Below are positions 29,101 to 37,462 of a stretch of 64,000 nt of DNA, piece after piece. Each line of letters begins with the position of its first letter. Within the stretch, counting starts at the first letter, position 1. This DNA is from Methanosarcina sp. 2.H.T.1A.6 (lineage in GTDB: Archaea; Halobacteriota; Methanosarcinia; Methanosarcinales; Methanosarcinaceae). The translations under genes and the position numbers were made by a program. The notes under the pieces are model-generated. The model was not told the origin of the DNA, searched no databases, and saw only the letters and a program-made list of their open reading frames with translations. Location of the stretch: positions 164,479 through 228,478 of the forward strand of contig NZ_JJOY01000023.1 of assembly GCF_000979455.1 (NCBI RefSeq). The letters run 5' to 3'.

Positions 29101-30043
29101 ATTATTCTCGGTTACCGTAAACGGGGTTGATGCAGACCTCTCCCTTGAAGATTTCAATGGCACATTCACAAAAACAGTGCCTCTCTCCCTGGGCATAAAC
29201 GCAATATATGCAAATGTCACCGATGAACGAGGGGCCACAAACAAAACTTCCATCAACGTCACAAGAACATCACCTTCAACAGGCAGTGACGGAAGCAGCG
29301 GTGAAAGTAGTGGAAATGGTGAAAGTGGCGGTAGCAGTGGAAATGGTGTAAGTAGTGTAAGTAGTGGGAGTAGCGGCGGTGGCGGTGGATCTCCTGAGCT
29401 CCAGAGCAATGTCGAGATCAAGGAACTTGCCCAGCAGTTCGTGACAAATGGAAACCGTATCAGATTCGAGTTCAGTCGGGAAGTCACTCCTGTAGTTTAT
29501 GTGGAATTCGATGCCAAAAAAAGTTTTGGAAAAGTCACAACCATTATTGAAGAACTGAAGGGGAGGTCCGTCCTGATTCCTGCCGAACCTGAAGGAGAAA
29601 TCTACAAATACTTTAACATATGGGTCGGAAACGGGGGTGTAGCAACCCCGGAAAATGTCGGCAACCCCGTCATAGGGTTTAAGGTAGAGAAATCCTGGTT
29701 GGAGGAAAATGATATTTTAGAATCCTCTATCGAACTGAGGAGGTATAATGGTTATGTATGGTACTTACTCTTTCCAAAGAAGGTCAATGAAGACGATGAA
29801 TATGTTTATTTCGAGGTCGAGACCCCTGTTTTCTCACATTTTGCCATAACAGGTGTTACACAGGAGGGGTCCGGAGTACAGAAAAGCACTCTGGAACTGG
29901 TTCCTAAGGAAAACCTCACCGATGCTTCAGCCGGGACCGGTGGACAGCCTTTATCCGAGGAGGGGAATGCGGCAGGCCTGGATTTTAGATTTGTAATGAT
30001 GCTGCTTGCCTGTGCATTCCTGGTTGTAAGGAGGAGAAGCTGA
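26171..30043 (+). CDS. large secreted gluzincin metalloprotease (M4/M36-like) with PGF-pre-PGF domain
   Basis: About 1290 residues. After the signal peptide comes an FTP/PepSY-like propeptide (about 60-260), a beta-sandwich region, and a thermolysin/fungalysin-like catalytic domain with the zinc motif HEYIH at about residues 601-605 and the third-ligand Glu in ALDEGWADYFA. Then follow Ig-like repeats (about 755-1040), a Ser/Gly-rich linker, a PGF-pre-PGF domain (about 1075-1235) and a C-terminal hydrophobic helix with RRRS. It should digest extracellular protein or the cell envelope. The frame continues upstream of the first GTG (26276) into a perfect signal peptide, KTRICIFLLSIFLLSIFLL, whose best start is an ATA at 26171, 5 nt after AAGGTG. 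An internal direct repeat codes for the signal core. Confidence 0.85.
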   Translation: MKTRICIFLLSIFLLSIFLLPTTGIAGSDEFHSGNVTISNEQVNIGQCPVNKETLFAAKYGPDWNVSIDQDSNLPRRIVGSSIELTGVSEKAEPEVRKFLADNSQIFGLDSVELELIKDDHDCSLDGNGSGISNIVYRQLYRGIPVYSSRIGVTVNDGKLVAVDSSYFPDIKVPTKASIDELQALSAAGSDLGIDIIRPAAPLSSVSLEELSGPESGTASENKAAKAEQVSLVIYPVGNEGSYEYHLAYKIELAPLRDPLSAWVCFVDANDGQILYRYDRMISLTVNGNVTGTVYPECPADTPIYVPFRNQRVFTFNEANESNNVLYSGKFNNGTGYAVTFNPINLTGAVNSRFNFSTRYDLELDYDYTYAIISEDGNLFYSIGNFTGSQDSWADESIDISAYDGKQVWIGFFYDTDEAVLGDGFYADNITISSESGVAFADDLEKGGENWIFNKFGLINTSLNPVTTTDGNGSYNITGLEGGINLYSELSGPYVKVINEDETDAFVEFNLTSPTYDWNWADVDTSYKREESNVFYHVNVIHDFFTKGSPFNIHSMDYQAIATVEYGSKSGNAFSDGTNIYLFAAGGAYESTAVLSDVVYHEYIHSVVDHVYTTYLPYEGESGALDEGWADYFACTVNNNSLVGEGFYVSSGNGLRNLNNTYRYPDDIVGEVHYDSQIISGAMWDLREILGAELADELVLRGMKLEPQDFREYLEDILIVDDDNADLNDGTPHINAIFKAFYVNHGIDSEYFNLVAPEVSGECPLSGSFTPNNTTTIAANITDLIDIDSSSICMTVNGEPASLKNTEINNGYTVEHIPSIPYGDGAVTVCLNALDAAENDISHSWSFFVDTKSPISNTPEDMEFSANSTAYFTGWRLFDSYPGYYWVLCDGEQVLPPVQWANGTNLSVPVNTDLGTGDFNYTIIYNDTAGNYGVQDTVIITINYFQAPAINIISPVDGYSTTSDSVTVFGTVNSTGSLFSVTVNGVDADLSLEDFNGTFTKTVPLSLGINAIYANVTDERGATNKTSINVTRTSPSTGSDGSSGESSGNGESGGSSGNGVSSVSSGSSGGGGGSPELQSNVEIKELAQQFVTNGNRIRFEFSREVTPVVYVEFDAKKSFGKVTTIIEELKGRSVLIPAEPEGEIYKYFNIWVGNGGVATPENVGNPVIGFKVEKSWLEENDILESSIELRRYNGYVWYLLFPKKVNEDDEYVYFEVETPVFSHFAITGVTQEGSGVQKSTLELVPKENLTDASAGTGGQPLSEEGNAAGLDFRFVMMLLACAFLVVRRRS

Positions 30044-30196
30044 TGCTTCCCTTCCTATTATTTATTCCCAATAAATTTGTGAATTTAAATACCGAATACA
30101 GGGGCAAGCTTTTGTATGTAATTTCTCTGATGAAACCGACATTCTTTCCTGAATTAGCTTTCCTCTGGCTGAGAAGAGCATCTTCCCATAAGCTGC

Positions 30197-32119
30197 TCAT
30201 ATGTCTATGACTCTGTCTTTCCCCAGCATATCAAGGATTTCAAGTAGCTTTCTTTTGAGTCTGTTCTTTTCCCTTATCTCGCTGAGATAAGACTCCCACC
30301 TGGCTTTTTGTCCCCCGGCTTCCATAGCATTTCTGACCATCCGGAGATATATAGAGGCAGATTCGTATGCGTCTACTTTTGTCCTGGAAATTAGTTCCTC
30401 TGCAATCGTTTTCCATATTTCAATCGCAATTTCAGGATATTTTTCCTGTACAGTGCGGGCAATTTTCTCTCTTCGGGTAAAATACCGTTCTTCTCCCTTT
30501 TTTTCCCTCATTTTTAGTTTTTTGTACCATCTGGCCACTTCATCGGGATTCTCTTCTTCGATGGCGATGTCGATCAAAAGTTCAAAGGCAGGTGCATCAA
30601 TTTTTGAGAAAGAATCTCTGTCAGTCAGCCCTGTATTCGGAAGGATCCCGGGCAAGCTTGAGGGTTCTTCGCCGGGGCTGGCCCTGTCTGCGGGAAGCTT
30701 TCCGTTTTCCAGGTACTCATGGACAGCTTCCCGGACTTCTTTCCATACCCCAGCTTTTTTTGCTGATTCCCGCAGGTCTGTGTAAAATTGCAGTGAAGGG
30801 TACCTGAAAAACTCTTCTGCATGTAAAGCTGCTACAAAGAGCCAGTTCTCTTCTTTTTCCTTGATTTCGAGGAGGATCCGGAAGAGTTCATAGGCAGTCC
30901 CCGGGGAAGATTTCCTTATTTCTTTTATTTCCCGGTAGATCAACTCTTCTGCCTTTTCTTTTTTCCCTGCGGCAAGCAGCACTTTGATTAGCCGAACATA
31001 GCTCCAATTCTCTCCAGCTTCTGCTTCCTCTTCGCAAAGGGAGATGGCTTCTTCATAATTCCCGGCTTTTTCGAGTGCAAGGACAAGCCGGTTTACAAGC
31101 TGTTCCCGGTCCCAGTCGGAATCTGAGGAAGTTTTCCCGCTGTCGCTCGCCTCCAGTCGGTCTTTAAGTACTTCCGAAAAGCAGCTCCACTCCTCTACTG
31201 GAAAATCCGAATTCCAGAAAGCTTCTTCGTCAAAAATCCCGTATTCGTCTTTTAATTCAAAGTCCAGAACTCTAAGCATCCTTTCGTGGGCCGGGCTTCC
31301 GGACTGCAGGAGAGCTTTGATTACCACTTCCATACATCCGCCAACCTTCATGCCGATGTCTCCCTCTTCATCATAAGGGGCTATTTCTTCATACTCCTTC
31401 AGAATTCTCATCCCCAGGTCTGCAACTTCATCTGCATGCCCGGCTTCAAGGAGGCTTTCCAGACGGTTCCTTATCTCCGAAAAATCAGGGAATGGGGAAT
31501 CGTAATCCATGTAGTCATAGCTTCTGGCTTCTTCCCAGAGCTCTTCCAGTTCGGTGTATATGTCCCCTACCGTCCCCTCCGTATCCCCCGATGCAAGGTT
31601 CAGCATGTCCCGCAGGTGCCCGGAAAGCAGGGGATCCCTATCTGATAAATTCATCAGAAGGTCAATAAGTTCCTCTTTTTCCATCTGCTCCAGGTACTCC
31701 TTCAGCTCTGTCCGGAAAACCTGATGTGAATCCAGGGTCTCCCCGTCTTTCAGGGCAGGTCCCTGTCTGGCCATAAGAATGAGTGGGTCCCCTTCGGCAG
31801 CAACGAGAACTTCTTCTCCCTGCTCTACGAGTTCAAGGTATTCAAGTACAGTGGCAACCCCGTGTTTGCAGTCATGTTCAACCGGACAGGTGCAGGTGGA
31901 ACTAAGTTCCCCGTTTTCCAGAGAAACCTCTGTGAAATATGTTTTCGTCCCCTGTACCCGGGCTATGAGGCTGTCTTCCGGGGTTCGCTTAATCTCCTTT
32001 ACCCTTTCTTCGTCCTGGTACTTCATCCCTTTTGCAGTCGCCTTTCCTCCTGCCCAGTCCTGCAGGTCACTCCACCTGAGTTCTTTGAAGGGATCGGCAT
32101 CCTTGCTTTCTGATGGCAT
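30197..32119 (-). CDS. SWIM zinc finger protein
   Basis: A 640-residue protein with a SWIM zinc finger near residues 75-95 (CTCPVEHDCKHGVA: C-x-C then C-x-H), followed by a long alpha-helical region with TPR-like helix pairs (for example the segments around residues 330-470). SWIM fingers bind DNA or protein, and several archaeal and bacterial ones sit next to helicases or are part of predicted stress systems. No helicase gene is adjacent here. The function is unknown; a scaffold or nucleic-acid binding role is inference. Confidence 0.75.
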   Translation of the reverse strand: MPSESKDADPFKELRWSDLQDWAGGKATAKGMKYQDEERVKEIKRTPEDSLIARVQGTKTYFTEVSLENGELSSTCTCPVEHDCKHGVATVLEYLELVEQGEEVLVAAEGDPLILMARQGPALKDGETLDSHQVFRTELKEYLEQMEKEELIDLLMNLSDRDPLLSGHLRDMLNLASGDTEGTVGDIYTELEELWEEARSYDYMDYDSPFPDFSEIRNRLESLLEAGHADEVADLGMRILKEYEEIAPYDEEGDIGMKVGGCMEVVIKALLQSGSPAHERMLRVLDFELKDEYGIFDEEAFWNSDFPVEEWSCFSEVLKDRLEASDSGKTSSDSDWDREQLVNRLVLALEKAGNYEEAISLCEEEAEAGENWSYVRLIKVLLAAGKKEKAEELIYREIKEIRKSSPGTAYELFRILLEIKEKEENWLFVAALHAEEFFRYPSLQFYTDLRESAKKAGVWKEVREAVHEYLENGKLPADRASPGEEPSSLPGILPNTGLTDRDSFSKIDAPAFELLIDIAIEEENPDEVARWYKKLKMREKKGEERYFTRREKIARTVQEKYPEIAIEIWKTIAEELISRTKVDAYESASIYLRMVRNAMEAGGQKARWESYLSEIREKNRLKRKLLEILDMLGKDRVIDI

Positions 32120-32683
32120 AAACTACTATTTCGTCAACGTAATATAAAAATGGGAATTATGAGTAGGTTTTATAGACCCGGGTTCTGAAAGGGAGTTTAG
32201 AACTAAAGAGGGATTTTTCAAGACAGGTGATTTCTGGTAAAGTGACTTCTGATAAAGTGATTTCTGGTAAATAGTGGAGCGAGCCTTCTACGGCTTAAAT
32301 GTATGGCCTCTACGTATGAAGGCGGCTTTCTAATATTGATTATGAGTTTCATAAATATTTGGCGATAGTAAATACTACTCATCAAAAATATGGACTAATC
32401 AAGAAAGCAAACGGCTCTGTAATAAAAACTGTACCTTAACTGTTAGCCGATAAAATTGGAATCAGTCTGTGTATAATATACATAATGAGTATAAGTATAC
32501 AGATTCCTAATACCTGTGTTTCGGTATCAATTTTAAACATACTTAGAATACGACGTCTTCTTATAAATATTTACGCAGTATAATGCATATGCCGTGGGGT
32601 TAAAGGTTTTTATACTCTCCTATACACTTAAATACTTCCTCTATTTATACTTCTAGTTAATATATATATAATTAGGGGATAGA
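32120..32683. other. intergenic region upstream of the chemoreceptor gene
   Basis: Contains a 3 x 15-bp tandem repeat at 32227-32271 (unit GTGATTTCTGGTAAA) and TATA-like sequences near 32630-32670 that probably drive the chemoreceptor gene. No further gene recognised. Confidence 0.55.
32227..32271. repeat. tandem repeat, 3 x 15 bp
   Basis: Unit GTGATTTCTGGTAAA; the middle copy has two changes. Confidence 0.85.
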
Positions 32684-34687
32684 TTGGTTATGGCTTTAGA
32701 AGATATCGATTTAAATCAGGTAGGGCACGTAGATCATACTAAACATTCTATTGAAGATGTAAGTCCAGCAGCAAAAGAGATAAGCTTGTTAATAGATGAC
32801 CTTCCAGTAACTGTTTTCAGAGTCTCTAATGAATCTTCGTGGCCTATACATTACATAAGTAAAAATGTGGAACAACTCACCGGTTATTCTACAATGGATT
32901 TTCTTTCTCAAAGATTACCCTGGGCAGATATTATTTATCCAGAGGATATTCCTGTAATCGATAAGACTATAGAGAAAGCAATGAGAAACAAAACTCCTTA
33001 TCAGGTTGAATACAGGATAAAAAAATCCGATGATGAGACAGTATTCATTCAGGAACAGGCTAACCTGGTAAACGATGTCCACGGAAACGTGGTTTATATT
33101 GACGGTGTGTTTCTGGACGTAACCCCTCAAATAAAACGGAGGGAAGACTCTCAAAGGGTAATTGTTAGCAGCATTCCAGCACCATCACTTGCATTTTATA
33201 TAGACACTTCTGGAAAAATAAAATATATTAATGATTACTTTTTGGAAGTCTGTAAGTTTAGAAATGCGGACGAAGCTGTCGGGAAATCTCCTTACGAATT
33301 ATTGGATACTAAGTCCAAAAAAACGCTTGCTGAGAAAGTAATGGAAACCGGAGAAGGCATTTATAATCGAGAAATAGCTTTTAAATTTAAGACTTTAGAC
33401 AAACCCCTGTTTACAGTACTCTCAGCTGTGCCGATAAAAGATGAAACTGGCGTTATCGTTGGTAGTCTCACAGTCATAACTGATCTGACCGAGATGAAAG
33501 ACAGAGAAAAAGAGGTTAAGGACCTTTTAGATTACACCAACATTTGTCTGAAAGATCTTGGGGAGGGTATCAGAGGAGTTAGTGAGGGGGACCTTGATGC
33601 TCATCTGGAGAAGCTAAAGGACGACGACTTTGGTGACACCTTTGATGAATTTAATAAGCTTGTCATTAATCTGAAATCTGTTATTGAAACTATATTGAAT
33701 GACATGCTCACAACTCTGGAAGAAGCCCGGCAGTCCGAAGAAGCTGTCGGCCAGATGAATATGGGTATGCAGCAAATTTCAACGGCCTCCGAACAGATCG
33801 CAACTGGTTCAGAGAACCTTTCGAGGCATGCTGGCACAGCAGCTTCGGATCTAAAAGCTTCTGAAATAATTTTCAAAAAGCTCAGTGAATCTTCCACTAA
33901 ATCTTCCAGTTACGCTTCCCAGGCAGGTAAAACCAGTGACGAAGCCCAGGGTCTCAATAATATGGCTCTGGAAGAAGTGGAGCAGCTTGTTGCAGAAATC
34001 TCCAATCTTGGAACCATCGTTCATTCTCTGGATGATGCTGTCAATAATATCGGCGCTGTTACGGGGAAAATCAAATCGATTGCTGACCAGACCAATCTCC
34101 TTGCTTTGAATGCAGCTATTGAAGCTGCAAGAGCCGGTGAATACGGCCGGGGATTTGCCGTTGTTGCCGATGAGGTCAGAAAACTTGCTGCCGACTCAAG
34201 GAAGAGCACTGATGAAATAAATGGGATTGTTACAAACGTCCAGAAAGAGACCAGGAAAGTGACGGAAGCGATTAACACTGCGGACGGTCAGGCTAAAACA
34301 GGAAGCAAGAACATTAAACAGGCTTTGAATAAGAGCCAGGAAATTGCCACTGCAGTTGCCACTATCAACTCTATGCTCATCGAACTGGATAGGCTGTCAG
34401 AAGAAGGCCTGGATAAAATTGAAAATATCGAGAAAAGTATCAGTGAGACTGCATCTACTGCTGAAGAGAATGCCGCGAGCAGTGAACAAACCTCTGCTGC
34501 AATCGAGGAACAGACAGCTGCCATGCAGCAGGTAAGTACTGCTGTGCAGAATGTTAATAGTCTTGCCCAGAAAACAGTTGATGTTCTCTTAGAAAACTTC
34601 AAAGTGTCGGGAGAACCGAAAACCAGTCAGCCCTCTTCTGGAAAACCACAAAGTTTCAACAGAACAGGGAATTTTAAGAAACGCTGA
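32684..34687 (+). CDS. soluble PAS-containing methyl-accepting chemotaxis-type receptor
   Basis: A 667-residue signal transducer with no transmembrane segment. It has two PAS domains (about 30-150 and 155-275), a HAMP-like linker (about 285-350) and a long coiled-coil methyl-accepting domain, with the conserved hairpin tip readable as [20 protein letters not shown] and followed by [15 protein letters not shown]. Such cytosolic receptors sense redox, oxygen or small ligands through PAS and signal to a CheA kinase. No che genes are in this window. The TTG at 32684 fits the GGGGAT Shine-Dalgarno best; an ATG at 32690 is the alternative. Confidence 0.9.
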   Translation: MVMALEDIDLNQVGHVDHTKHSIEDVSPAAKEISLLIDDLPVTVFRVSNESSWPIHYISKNVEQLTGYSTMDFLSQRLPWADIIYPEDIPVIDKTIEKAMRNKTPYQVEYRIKKSDDETVFIQEQANLVNDVHGNVVYIDGVFLDVTPQIKRREDSQRVIVSSIPAPSLAFYIDTSGKIKYINDYFLEVCKFRNADEAVGKSPYELLDTKSKKTLAEKVMETGEGIYNREIAFKFKTLDKPLFTVLSAVPIKDETGVIVGSLTVITDLTEMKDREKEVKDLLDYTNICLKDLGEGIRGVSEGDLDAHLEKLKDDDFGDTFDEFNKLVINLKSVIETILNDMLTTLEEARQSEEAVGQMNMGMQQISTASEQIATGSENLSRHAGTAASDLKASEIIFKKLSESSTKSSSYASQAGKTSDEAQGLNNMALEEVEQLVAEISNLGTIVHSLDDAVNNIGAVTGKIKSIADQTNLLALNAAIEAARAGEYGRGFAVVADEVRKLAADSRKSTDEINGIVTNVQKETRKVTEAINTADGQAKTGSKNIKQALNKSQEIATAVATINSMLIELDRLSEEGLDKIENIEKSISETASTAEENAASSEQTSAAIEEQTAAMQQVSTAVQNVNSLAQKTVDVLLENFKVSGEPKTSQPSSGKPQSFNRTGNFKKR

Positions 34688-35062
34688 ATATTGAGTACTG
34701 AAATACCAGGATATGATGTCTCCTCCGTCGTATCCTGTAAATTCTTTTTTGATTCTATCCGGATAATAAATACGAACCCATTGTTACGGACAGTATCTTA
34801 TGTGCAACTTGAAGTTAGCCCTCAGGCAAGAAAATCCCTTAACCGATGACCAATGAATTCCTGTGGGAATTCATAAAAATCGTGGATTGTTCTAAGCTTC
34901 TCTTTTGAAGTAACACTTGTATTTTATTTCTCTTAATGTGCGGAAATCACCTCCAAAATAGATGGCCTGAGCCACAGTCAAAAACAGTAATATATTTATA
35001 TTTTTAAATATGTTGAACCGTATCTTGAAATTGATACATGAAACCTACTCAGAGAAGCAAAC
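34688..35062. other. intergenic region
   Basis: No gene recognised. A TATA-like stretch at about 34990-35010 probably belongs to the transporter gene. Confidence 0.5.
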
Positions 35063-36385
35063 ATGAACGAAATCACATTTATGAACGAAGCAAAACCGAC
35101 AACCGAGGCAGCCATGCTGGCAGATGCTGAGTATCCCGGCAGCCGTTCCAATCTGTTCAAGGCGATTGGGCCAGGCATTTTGGTAGCTTGTGCTGCTATT
35201 GGAGGGTCGCACCTGGTCTGGTCAACACAGGCAGGGGCACAATACGGCTGGAGCTTGCTCGGGTTGATTCTGCTAGCTAATTTACTAAAGTTCCCGTTTT
35301 TTCTATATGGCCAGCGCTATACAGCCGCTACCGGTGAAAGTCTCCTGGCCGGGTATAAGCGGCAGGGAGTAGCCTATGTCTATATTTTTCTGGCCATTAA
35401 TATCCTGACCGGAATCATCAATATAGCTGGGGTAGCCATGCTCAGCGGCGCGCTGTTTGCTGGCTACGGGTTTGATGGCAGCAGGATTCCCGCTTTCACG
35501 GTTGGCATTCTGGGGATCTGTGCTGCGGTTATTCTGCTGGGACAGTATAAACTGCTCGATAAACTTTCTAAAGCAGTGGTTGCTCTGCTAAGCCTGAGTA
35601 CGTTAGTAGCTCTGGGCCTGGCGTTTGCCCACGGTCCGGTTGCGCCTCCGGACTTTGTCGGGCCCAGCGCCTGGACATGGCAGACCTTTCCATTTTTGGT
35701 GATGCTGCTTGGCTGGATGCCTATGCCGGTGGATCTTTCGGCCTGGTCAAGTCTGTGGATGTTCAGCCGTGAAGAAGAAACCGGTCACTTCGCTACGACC
35801 CGGGAAACTTCCATTGATTTTTATCTGGGATATGTCATGGCTGTGGTTATGGCTGTGGCTTTTGTGGCGCTCGGCAAACTGATTATGTATGGTTCAGGCC
35901 AGGAGCTTGTCAGTGGAGGCACCGGCTTCAGCCAGCAGCTGGTCAATCTCTACTCGGCCAATATCGGTGAATGGTCAAAGCCCCTTATTTTGACCGCCGC
36001 CTTTTCTACCATGTTCAGCACCACCCTGACCTGCATAGATGGTTATCCGCGCTCGTTGGCGGCGAGCTGTACGTTGCTCAGCGACAGCTTTTCCAGGCGC
36101 TTCAAGCAGATCTTCAAGCTCTGTATTGTGTTGTCGGTGGTTGCAGCCTGTGTAATCGTGCTGTGTTTCGTCCAGAACCTGCTGCAACTGTTGAGCTTTG
36201 CCGCCATTGTCAGCTTTGTCACCTCGCCGATTCTTGCCTACATCAACTATCGGGTGATAAACGGCAGCAACGTACCGATAGAAGAACGTCCGGGGCCGTA
36301 TCTCAGGTTATTGAGCCTGGCAGGGTTGCTGTTTTTCCTGCTGATGACCGCCGGATTTGTCTACGTGACATTTATCCGGGTCTGA
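35063..36385 (+). CDS. divergent NRAMP-family metal transporter
   Basis: A 440-residue protein with about 11 transmembrane helices and the overall sequence pattern of NRAMP transporters. The canonical metal-binding motif of helix 1 (DPGN) is absent: the equivalent segment reads GPGILVACAAIGGSHL. The helix 6 MPH motif is MPMP (LGWMPMPVDLSAWSSLW). Members with such changes may carry other ions or substrates, as with the Mg-transporting NRAMP-related group. The DNA is richer in G+C and in CTG-Leu/GCC/CGC codons than its neighbours, which suggests acquisition from a bacterium. The ATG at 35063 lacks a clear Shine-Dalgarno; 35081 is an alternative. Confidence 0.8.
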   Translation: MNEITFMNEAKPTTEAAMLADAEYPGSRSNLFKAIGPGILVACAAIGGSHLVWSTQAGAQYGWSLLGLILLANLLKFPFFLYGQRYTAATGESLLAGYKRQGVAYVYIFLAINILTGIINIAGVAMLSGALFAGYGFDGSRIPAFTVGILGICAAVILLGQYKLLDKLSKAVVALLSLSTLVALGLAFAHGPVAPPDFVGPSAWTWQTFPFLVMLLGWMPMPVDLSAWSSLWMFSREEETGHFATTRETSIDFYLGYVMAVVMAVAFVALGKLIMYGSGQELVSGGTGFSQQLVNLYSANIGEWSKPLILTAAFSTMFSTTLTCIDGYPRSLAASCTLLSDSFSRRFKQIFKLCIVLSVVAACVIVLCFVQNLLQLLSFAAIVSFVTSPILAYINYRVINGSNVPIEERPGPYLRLLSLAGLLFFLLMTAGFVYVTFIRV

Positions 36386-36621
36386 GGAGGAGGTGCTTTA
36401 AAAAGAGGAGGGGAAATATGTGACTGCACAAAGGGATGAATTTACAAACTTTCATTTTTGTGTCGATTTGTGAAAATCAAAATAGCTCAAATCAGGCAAA
36501 TGACTTTTGTTTGCAGGCAGTTCTATTTTTTCCCCTCAATGTTTTATATTAATAACCTGTCAGAACACATTATAGTTGCAATAATTCCAAAACAGGTTGT
36601 TAATAAATAGGAAGTGTTGGT

Positions 36622-37119
36622 ATGACTGAACGTCAAGTTGAAAGTGTGCTTATCGAGATTCCAAAAGGAAGCCGAAACAAATACGAGTACGATAAAGAAA
36701 AGAAAGTGATTAAATACGACAGAATGCTTTTTTCTTCAATGGTATACCCTTCTGATTATGGTTTTTTCCCCGATACTCTAGCTCTTGATGGTGACCCTTT
36801 AGATGCTATGGTTTTAACATGGGAACCTACATTTCCAGGCTGTTTAATAGAAGTGCATCTTGTTGCATTATTTGACATGGAAGACGACAAAGGACGAGAT
36901 CAAAAAATACTCTGTGTCCCAAAAAATGATCCTTTATGGAATCATATCGAAGCAGTTGACCAGGTCCCCCCTCACTTATTTAAGGAAATCACACACTTCT
37001 TTCAAACTTATAAGAATTTAGAAGACAAACAAGTAAAGGTTATTGGTTGGAAGGATTTAGAAACCGCAGTTACTGTACTACAGGAAGCTAAATCTCGATA
37101 TCTTGAGCAAAATAAATAA
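36622..37119 (+). CDS. ppa: class I inorganic pyrophosphatase
   Basis: A 165-residue soluble family I pyrophosphatase that splits PPi into two phosphates and pulls biosynthetic reactions forward. Signature residues are the basic-acidic stretch IEIPKGSRNKYEYD, YPSDYGFFPDT and the catalytic loop DGDPLDAMVL. The ATG at 36622 is preceded by GGAAGTG. A TATA-like AT stretch lies near 36545. It is the last clear gene before the tRNA-Val integration array. Confidence 0.95.
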   Translation: MTERQVESVLIEIPKGSRNKYEYDKEKKVIKYDRMLFSSMVYPSDYGFFPDTLALDGDPLDAMVLTWEPTFPGCLIEVHLVALFDMEDDKGRDQKILCVPKNDPLWNHIEAVDQVPPHLFKEITHFFQTYKNLEDKQVKVIGWKDLETAVTVLQEAKSRYLEQNK

Positions 37120-37285
37120 TGTAAGCAGCGATGGGTTGCTGTTCTCCTTAAATTTCAAAATAAGCATTGCGGGCCCGTTGAAATTCAGAACCCGGTTTCG
37201 CTTCCGGAGCGCGGTTCGAGATATTTCGCGGCGCTCAATTTTGCAAAACGGGGATGGAAATTGTAGTGAGATTTGTAAAACGAAA

Positions 37286-37332
37286 AGTGGGCCCGCTGAG
37301 ATTCGAATTCAGGACCTCCGCCGTGTGAAGGC
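37286..37332 (-). repeat. partial tRNA-Val copy (att-like), copy A
   Basis: 47 bp matching the 3' half of the intact tRNA-Val(CAC) gene (anticodon loop to discriminator), with one mismatch. Sequence past the anticodon side is unrelated to the intact gene. A fourth, more degraded match to the terminal part may lie at about 37168-37192. Confidence 0.85.
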
Positions 37333-37462
37333 TGGAATCCGTTACGTATGCACCGTTATTGACGAACCAATTGCGGTAGACATTTCTTTCTCATTAAATT
37401 AGGGGTCGAATCACCAGCATACTGGTCCATAAAATGAAAAATCCAGAATTAGGCCCATATGA

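Noticed and set aside
37103..37402. 99-codon frame overlapping the end of ppa
   Set aside because: It reads through the partial tRNA-Val copy A (AEIRIQDLRRVK is a typical false translation of a tRNA).
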